DNA of 64,000 nucleotides from an uncultured Eggerthella sp. (GTDB lineage Bacteria > Actinomycetota > Coriobacteriia > Coriobacteriales > Eggerthellaceae), in the NCBI GenBank assembly GCA_958431815.1, contig CAUASB010000010.1, positions 1 to 64,000 on the forward strand, in the 5' to 3' direction. The first letter of the stretch is position 1, and every line of letters starts with the position of its first letter. Below the pieces are notes generated by a model. It did no database searches. It was not told the origin of the DNA and saw only the letters and a list, made by a program, of their open reading frames with translations. The position numbers were made by a program, and so were the translations under genes. Shown here piece after piece: positions 59,147-64,000 of the stretch.

Positions 59147-60154
59147 ATGACAAGGATGCCCATCGTTTATTCGGACAGGCCGCGCATCGAAGAGCTGGCA
59201 AAAGGGCTTTTCCGCATCGACATGCCCATGCCTGAAGTTATTGGGCCAACGAACTCGTACCTCTTCAAGGCAGACGGTGTGAACGACTCGGGACGCTCGC
59301 TCATCGTAGATTCCGGGTGCGATGAGCCTGAAACCAAGCAGGCTTACGATAGCGCGCTGCGTGAGTTGGGCATTTCCTGGGATTCGGTTGATGTGTCCAT
59401 CACGCATTTCCATTGGGACCATTGCGCGGGGCTTTCACGAATCTGGCACGAGGGCATGAGCGTGTATGGCGGCATCGACGAGTACTCCCAGCGCGGCGTT
59501 GCCGTGATGGCTGCACGCGAGATCGGCGAAATTGAGCGCGCCACCAGTGCCCGCCATGGCGTAACTGACGTATATGATGCAGCGTACTGGGAGCCTATGA
59601 CGAAATCGGGCACGGTCGACGTTCCGATAACGCGCTTGCACGAAGGTGACGTGCTGAATGTGGGCGGCTATCAGCTGAAGGTTTTGGAAACGCCTGGCCA
59701 CGATATGCATCATCTGTGCCTGTTCGATTGCGATAATGCCCTGTTGGTCGGGGGCGACCACGTGCTGTTTACCGGGTACCCTCCCGTGATGGTCGAGGGC
59801 AGCCAAGACCAGCTTTCCTTATTGCTGGAGCAAACGAAGCGGATTGCCACCTTGCCCGTTTCAATGGTGCTTACCGGGCATGGGAAGGAAGGCTACGACT
59901 TGAAGGGCCGCTGCGCGCGTATCATCGATCACTACCAGCGGCAATGTTCAAGCTTTCTGAAACTTTGTAAGACAGGCGAGCGAGATTTGGGCGAGCTTTC
60001 TTACCAGTCCACCCAAGGTGAGCGTAGAACACCCTGGGAACAAAGGACCATTTTCGGGCGTAGATCGCTTATCACGCAGTCGATGGCGTTTGCGAACCAC
60101 CTTGTTAGAACGGGCGTCGTCCCCGACGACTATGCGCTTGTTCCCCTTAGATAG
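59147..60154 (+). CDS. metallo-beta-lactamase-fold hydrolase
   Basis: A 335-residue cytosolic zinc hydrolase. The metal site HFHWDHCAGL (residues 87-96) is HxHxDH; further ligands are His in LETPGHDMHHLCL and Asp in LLVGGDHVLF, and His in VLTGHGKE. The C-terminal 60 residues form a helical winged domain as in glyoxalase II-like or LACTB2-like proteins. AAGGAGG precedes the ATG. Substrate unknown. Divergent from the YjiH gene. Confidence 0.88.
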   Translation: MTRMPIVYSDRPRIEELAKGLFRIDMPMPEVIGPTNSYLFKADGVNDSGRSLIVDSGCDEPETKQAYDSALRELGISWDSVDVSITHFHWDHCAGLSRIWHEGMSVYGGIDEYSQRGVAVMAAREIGEIERATSARHGVTDVYDAAYWEPMTKSGTVDVPITRLHEGDVLNVGGYQLKVLETPGHDMHHLCLFDCDNALLVGGDHVLFTGYPPVMVEGSQDQLSLLLEQTKRIATLPVSMVLTGHGKEGYDLKGRCARIIDHYQRQCSSFLKLCKTGERDLGELSYQSTQGERRTPWEQRTIFGRRSLITQSMAFANHLVRTGVVPDDYALVPLR

Positions 60155-60202
60155 CGCTTTACTTTCTTATTAATCAGACAGTTCAAATGTAAAGGATCAC
60201 TC

Positions 60203-63085
60203 ATGGAATTCATTGCCTCAAAGGCCAAAGCGGGAATCGCAGTTCTGCTTTCGCTGCTGCTTTCCGTTTCGCTGATGCCGAATGTGGCCCTTGCCGAACC
60301 GGAATCGGACGCTTCGGGCGGCACTTCGTGGCGGGATTCCATCGATGCGATGCTCGAAGGCGGCTCGTACGTTGACGGCGAGGCTCTGGTGGTTGTTGCG
60401 GGCAACGCTACAACCTACGCGTCTGCCGATTCTTCGGATAGCGTGTTGGACGGATATGAGCCCTTGGCACAAACTTCCATGACGACCTACGAGCAAACTG
60501 CCGAGGCGAATTCCGTTCAGACATACAGCTCCGATGCCCGCACGAATAGCGGTGATTCAGAAGTGGACATCGTCCTGGTGCATCGTGACGGCACCTCGAC
60601 GAAAAGCCTGCTCGATCAGCTGGCCCGTGACCCGCAGGTTCTTTATGCCGAGCCGAACTACACGAAGAAGGTTTCCGCCAACGAGGAAACGAGCCTTCAA
60701 GCTGCAGAAAGCGCAAGCGCTAAGCCCAGCGGCACCGCAAGCGAAGAAAAGCAAGATGCTGCTGCCGAAGAAGAGCAGGGTGCTTCCGCCGATACGGGTG
60801 CGAGCGAGCCTTCCGAACAGCCTTCTTCTAGCGACACGGCGACGGGAAGCGAAGAGCAGGAAAAGACATCGGTTACGCCGGTGGCTCCAGCTGATAAATC
60901 CGATGCCACCATGCTGCCGAAAGAAGAAACGCCCGACCTCACCCCGTATCAGTGGAGTTTTGACAGCTCCGATATCACCAATGTGTTCACCGGACAGCGT
61001 TTGCAGGACTACGACGTGAACGTTCCTGGTTGGAACGATTCTTCGAGCGCAAATGCGGCAGGCGTTGTTGCACTTTTGGACACGGGTGTTGACTACAACA
61101 ACCCCGACCTGAACGGTGTCATGATGGACATGACGCCGTACGTTTCCACAATCGGCGGCGGCAAGTACGGTCTCAACGCGTGCGCAACCGACATGCAGGA
61201 CGAAACCGACCCCTTGGACGATTATGGTCATGGCACGCATGTTGCCGGTATCATCGCCTCCGAGTGGAACGGCCATGGCACCAGCGGCGCTGCCAACGGC
61301 GTGAAGCTCTTGCCGGTGAAGGTTGGGATGGCGGGCTCTATCTCCTACGATGCCGCCATCAAGGGCGCGCAGTACCTCTGCAACGCCATCGATGCCGGTG
61401 TCGATATCCGCGTGGTGAACAATTCGTGGGGTGGCGAAAGCTCGAGCTTCGCGTTTTTGCTTATGGTGAATGCGCTGGGCGAACGCGGTTGCGTTTCAGT
61501 ATGCGCTTCGGGCAACGACACCGTTGATCTTGATACCACGGTAAGAACCCCCACGGGTACTTCGGTAAGCCCGTATTCCATCATCGTGGATGCCAGCGGT
61601 CCGGATGCCTCGAAGACCATCTACACCAATTGGGGCCAAGACACCACCGACTTGTATGCCCCTGGTTCGGGCATCCTTTCCACGTATCCGTTCATTCGCG
61701 GTGTTGGCGGAGCTCAGGGCAACAACATTCTGGGCACGTACATGCCTTCGGTGCTTGCCGATGCGCAGGCTGCTGGCAACGTTGTCTACGACACGTTTGA
61801 CGGCAACGGTGCCGTTGAAGCGTACGTGGGGTACGGTTCCGATGCCATAAAGCCTGAGAACAGGATCAGCCAAACGAGCGATTCTGTGCATTTCGACGGC
61901 AAGGGATCATTGGCAATTTCCGGTGCCCAGTTAAGGGCTGGCGACCAAGGTGAGCAAGACGGCGGTCAGGCCAAGCACAGCTATGCGGTTACGCTGAAGA
62001 TTCCCGTTTCCCAGAGCGATTTGGAGAGCGCAACCAACTTCGCTTTCTCGACGCTTTCGAACACGGGCAACTACCAGGTGGTGGCCACCAGTGCCGAGCT
62101 CACCGATTCCAAGGGAACTTCGGCGAACATGGTGCGCGATCAGTGGCAAACCATCCGCGCCTGCCCAACCCTTGGTTGGAGCCAGAAGAGCGTCGACCTG
62201 AGCGATGTTGAAAGCTGGGGCGGGGATGATTCCAAGTTTGCCTACCATAGCGAAGAAGACGGCACGGGCTACATCGTTATGTCGGTGATGTACCTGACCA
62301 CTACCGATTACCGGCCGAGCGATAACGAGTACGTGTACCTCGACTGCGTTGGCCTGGGCAATCGCACGGTACCTTATGCCTATATGAACGGCACCTCGAT
62401 GGCAAGCCCACTTGTTGCCGGCGCCAGCGCCGTCGCCTCCACACGCATCGATGCTTCGCTTTCCCCTTCCGAGTGCGCGCTTGAGTTGGTTTCCCTTATC
62501 AACGGATGCACCACGCAACGCTCCGAATATGAAGGCACTTGCAAGTCGAACGGCTATCTTGATCTTTCCCGCCTCGACGATCCTGATGCAAGGCAGCCGC
62601 TCATCAATACCGTTACTGTTGAGGGCTCAGGCGATGCTTCGGCGTTGAACATTCAAGGCGTTTCTTTCGGCGACGGTTCGGGCGCGGTGTCTATCGACGG
62701 CATGGCTGCCAGTGTGCGGGAGTGGAACAGCAACGAAGTGAAGGTTGCCCGCCCTGACGGCCTTATGTCGGGCAGACATACCGTAGAGCTCACCACGGCG
62801 GCGGGAAAACCTGCAGTAAAACCTGCACCATCGAGTTCAGCGACATTCAGGGCGACATCCCCCTGTACGAAAAAGAGATATCGCTTGAAGGTGCCACCTT
62901 TGCCTCAAATGCTAAGAACTGCAAGATGGAAGCAGAGGGAAGCCGTCTGTTCGTGTTCCCTGCACAGCGCAATAGCGAAGACGTTATCTCGCAAGACACG
63001 CCTTACCATGAATGCTGGGTGTACGACATCGATGCGGAAACGTGGTCCAAGCTGGGCGATTTGCCCGTTGCAGCGGGCACAATGA
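60203..63085 (+). CDS. subtilisin-like (S8) surface serine protease, main frame
   Basis: Signal peptide at residues 1-31 (AGIAVLLSLLLSVSLMP...ALA). A short propeptide-like region follows (IVLVHRDGTSTKSLLDQL) and an acidic S/E/A linker (about 160-245). The S8 domain has Asp in VVALLDTGVD, His in DYGHGTHVAGI, Asn in VRVVNNSWGG-like and Ser in YMNGTSMASPLVAGA. An IPT/TIG-like domain follows (NTVTVEGSG...). Near 62810 the frame is lost: GKPAVKPAPSSS has no family sense, while the +1 frame gives a Cys-containing continuation. One A missing in GGGAAAACC would explain it. The 270-odd bases after the shift up to the stop at 63085 are out of frame. Confidence 0.82.
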   Translation: MEFIASKAKAGIAVLLSLLLSVSLMPNVALAEPESDASGGTSWRDSIDAMLEGGSYVDGEALVVVAGNATTYASADSSDSVLDGYEPLAQTSMTTYEQTAEANSVQTYSSDARTNSGDSEVDIVLVHRDGTSTKSLLDQLARDPQVLYAEPNYTKKVSANEETSLQAAESASAKPSGTASEEKQDAAAEEEQGASADTGASEPSEQPSSSDTATGSEEQEKTSVTPVAPADKSDATMLPKEETPDLTPYQWSFDSSDITNVFTGQRLQDYDVNVPGWNDSSSANAAGVVALLDTGVDYNNPDLNGVMMDMTPYVSTIGGGKYGLNACATDMQDETDPLDDYGHGTHVAGIIASEWNGHGTSGAANGVKLLPVKVGMAGSISYDAAIKGAQYLCNAIDAGVDIRVVNNSWGGESSSFAFLLMVNALGERGCVSVCASGNDTVDLDTTVRTPTGTSVSPYSIIVDASGPDASKTIYTNWGQDTTDLYAPGSGILSTYPFIRGVGGAQGNNILGTYMPSVLADAQAAGNVVYDTFDGNGAVEAYVGYGSDAIKPENRISQTSDSVHFDGKGSLAISGAQLRAGDQGEQDGGQAKHSYAVTLKIPVSQSDLESATNFAFSTLSNTGNYQVVATSAELTDSKGTSANMVRDQWQTIRACPTLGWSQKSVDLSDVESWGGDDSKFAYHSEEDGTGYIVMSVMYLTTTDYRPSDNEYVYLDCVGLGNRTVPYAYMNGTSMASPLVAGASAVASTRIDASLSPSECALELVSLINGCTTQRSEYEGTCKSNGYLDLSRLDDPDARQPLINTVTVEGSGDASALNIQGVSFGDGSGAVSIDGMAASVREWNSNEVKVARPDGLMSGRHTVELTTAAGKPAVKPAPSSSATFRATSPCTKKRYRLKVPPLPQMLRTARWKQREAVCSCSLHSAIAKTLSRKTRLTMNAGCTTSMRKRGPSWAICPLQRAQ

Positions 63086-64000
63086 GCGTGGCAAACCACA
63101 ACGGGAATATATATATGCGTTGATGCGAACAGGGGACAGCTCCCTGCAAATGCAGTACCTCTATGAACTTGATACGCAGAGTGACACTTGGAGTGAGGTT
63201 TCGATGGGGTCGGACGCCATCCCCCTGGGCGCTGCCTTGGTTGATGTCAACGGAGTGTTGCTTTCCGTTGGCGGTGGCAAGGTTGAGGAAGGGGTATCCG
63301 ATACCGAGATCTCCGATACTGAAAACACCATTCGCAGAATCAACGTCGATGCTGGCACTGCCGAAGCCATCGGATCGCTTGCGATTCCCCGTTCGCTTTC
63401 GTCTGATAAAACGTCGTGCGATCTGAAAGTCGCTGCCGCAGGTTCCACGGTGTATGTGGCAGGTGGCTGCAACTTCAAGCAGGATAGCACCGCTGACAAC
63501 AACCTCGATATGGAGGCATTTACGTTCAATGGCGAAGGCCAGCAAACCTCTCAGATTGTTTCTAACATCCTCCCTGCTGAAAAGCAGGTCTTTAACGGGC
63601 GTTATGGCCTGGCGGCAGATAGCCAGTCTGCCTACGTTGCAGGCTACAAGTCCGACGATGAAAACGACACGTTCGCGATTTCGCAGAACGGCGCCACTGG
63701 CTTGAACAAACGCCTGAGCTACAGTGCGCTTGGCTGGCCTTCGGCGCTGGTCCACAACGGCGTGCTGTACGCTACGGGCATCGATGAACTTGCCGGAGGC
63801 GCATTCGTTATGAGGGCAACCACCTTGCCTGCTTCGCCCGAGCCGAGCCCCAGCCCTGAGCCGACGCCAACACCGGGTTCTGGCTCCGATGTTCAATCGG
63901 GTGATAACGCAGCAGGCGATTCTTCCTCGGCGACGGTTTCTCCTCAAACGGGAGACTCTCCGGTTCCAGTGCTCATCGCCCTGGGCGCCCTTCTTGCCGC
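62811..64000 (+). pseudogene. C-terminal Kelch-like and anchor region of the S8 protease, in two further frames; runs off the window
   Basis: From about 62811 a second frame reads KTCTIEFSDIQGDIPLYEK and WVYDIDAETWSKLGDLPVAAG (Kelch-type blade) to TGA at 63121. The third frame then continues LMRTGDSSLQMQYLYELD, DTQSDTWSEV and YVAGGCNF, more blades, a proline-rich stalk (SPEPSPSPEPTPTPG) and PQTGDSPVPVLIALGALL at the window end, an LPxTG-like anchor. Removing one AT from the (AT)5 at 63107-63116 joins frames two and three exactly (AAT ATA TAT GCG TTG). Confidence 0.8.
63107..63116 (+). repeat. (AT)5 dinucleotide tract at a frame break
   Basis: ATATATATAT; four copies would keep the protease reading frame open. 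Confidence 0.85.

Overview
The window looks like the chromosome of a GC-rich, anaerobic, gut-type actinobacterium of the class Coriobacteriia, probably near Eggerthellaceae (inference). The signs are strong Shine-Dalgarno sites, DapL-type lysine synthesis, large surface proteins ending in a TGD-type anchor, many amino-acid permeases, paired aldo/keto reductases (one with ferredoxin-type cysteines) and a bile salt hydrolase. No rRNA, CRISPR array or prophage was seen. One tRNA-Pro is cut by the left edge.

Layout. 1-9.3 kb: coaBC, purine salvage (xpt with an NCS2 permease), a CmpB-like membrane protein, a YbaK deacylase, an ArcD-like antiporter beside a dimethylarginine hydrolase, and a second APC permease. 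9.5-15.9 kb: an SMR pair, a TPP-riboswitch-controlled thiamine operon, a DUF554 protein, a frameshifted dtd, a thioesterase and dapL. 16.2-24.4 kb: one giant repeat-rich surface protein, broken at a G7 tract. 24.6-29 kb: bile salt hydrolase, then the queuosine genes queD-queE-queC behind a preQ1-I riboswitch, and queF. 29-35 kb: antiporter, YigZ, rhomboid protease, HelD helicase and a YhhQ-type queuosine precursor transporter. 35-41.6 kb: an MFS-CBS fusion, then a TetR regulator divergent from a cupin / aldo-keto reductase / carboxymuconolactone decarboxylase / aldo-keto reductase cluster. 41.7-51.3 kb: a radical SAM protein, pyridoxal kinase, PARG-like protein, DUF2252 protein, an odd alpha/beta hydrolase, a membrane-UspA fusion, a LysR regulator and an alanine symporter.

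The clearest special structure is at 51385-56640: a 5.26-kb transposon with 26-bp terminal inverted repeats, flanked by an exact 8-bp duplication (TTTTTTTA) in the T tract of the alanine symporter terminator. It encodes an IS1595/ISXO2-type transposase and carries a one-polypeptide restriction-modification enzyme, a small HTH regulator and a separate PD-(D/E)xK nuclease-like protein. I read it as a transposon moving a defence module. The right part (56.8-64 kb) has a DJ-1/PfpI protein, a YjiH-type transporter, a metallo-beta-lactamase-fold hydrolase and a subtilisin-like surface protease with a Kelch-like tail, disrupted by two frameshifts, one of them in an (AT)5 repeat.

Four frame breaks in 64 kb (dtd, the giant surface protein, two in the protease), most in short homopolymer or dinucleotide runs, mean either phase-variable surface genes or residual sequencing error. 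Raw reads would decide. All family assignments come from reading the translated sequences; no database search was run.
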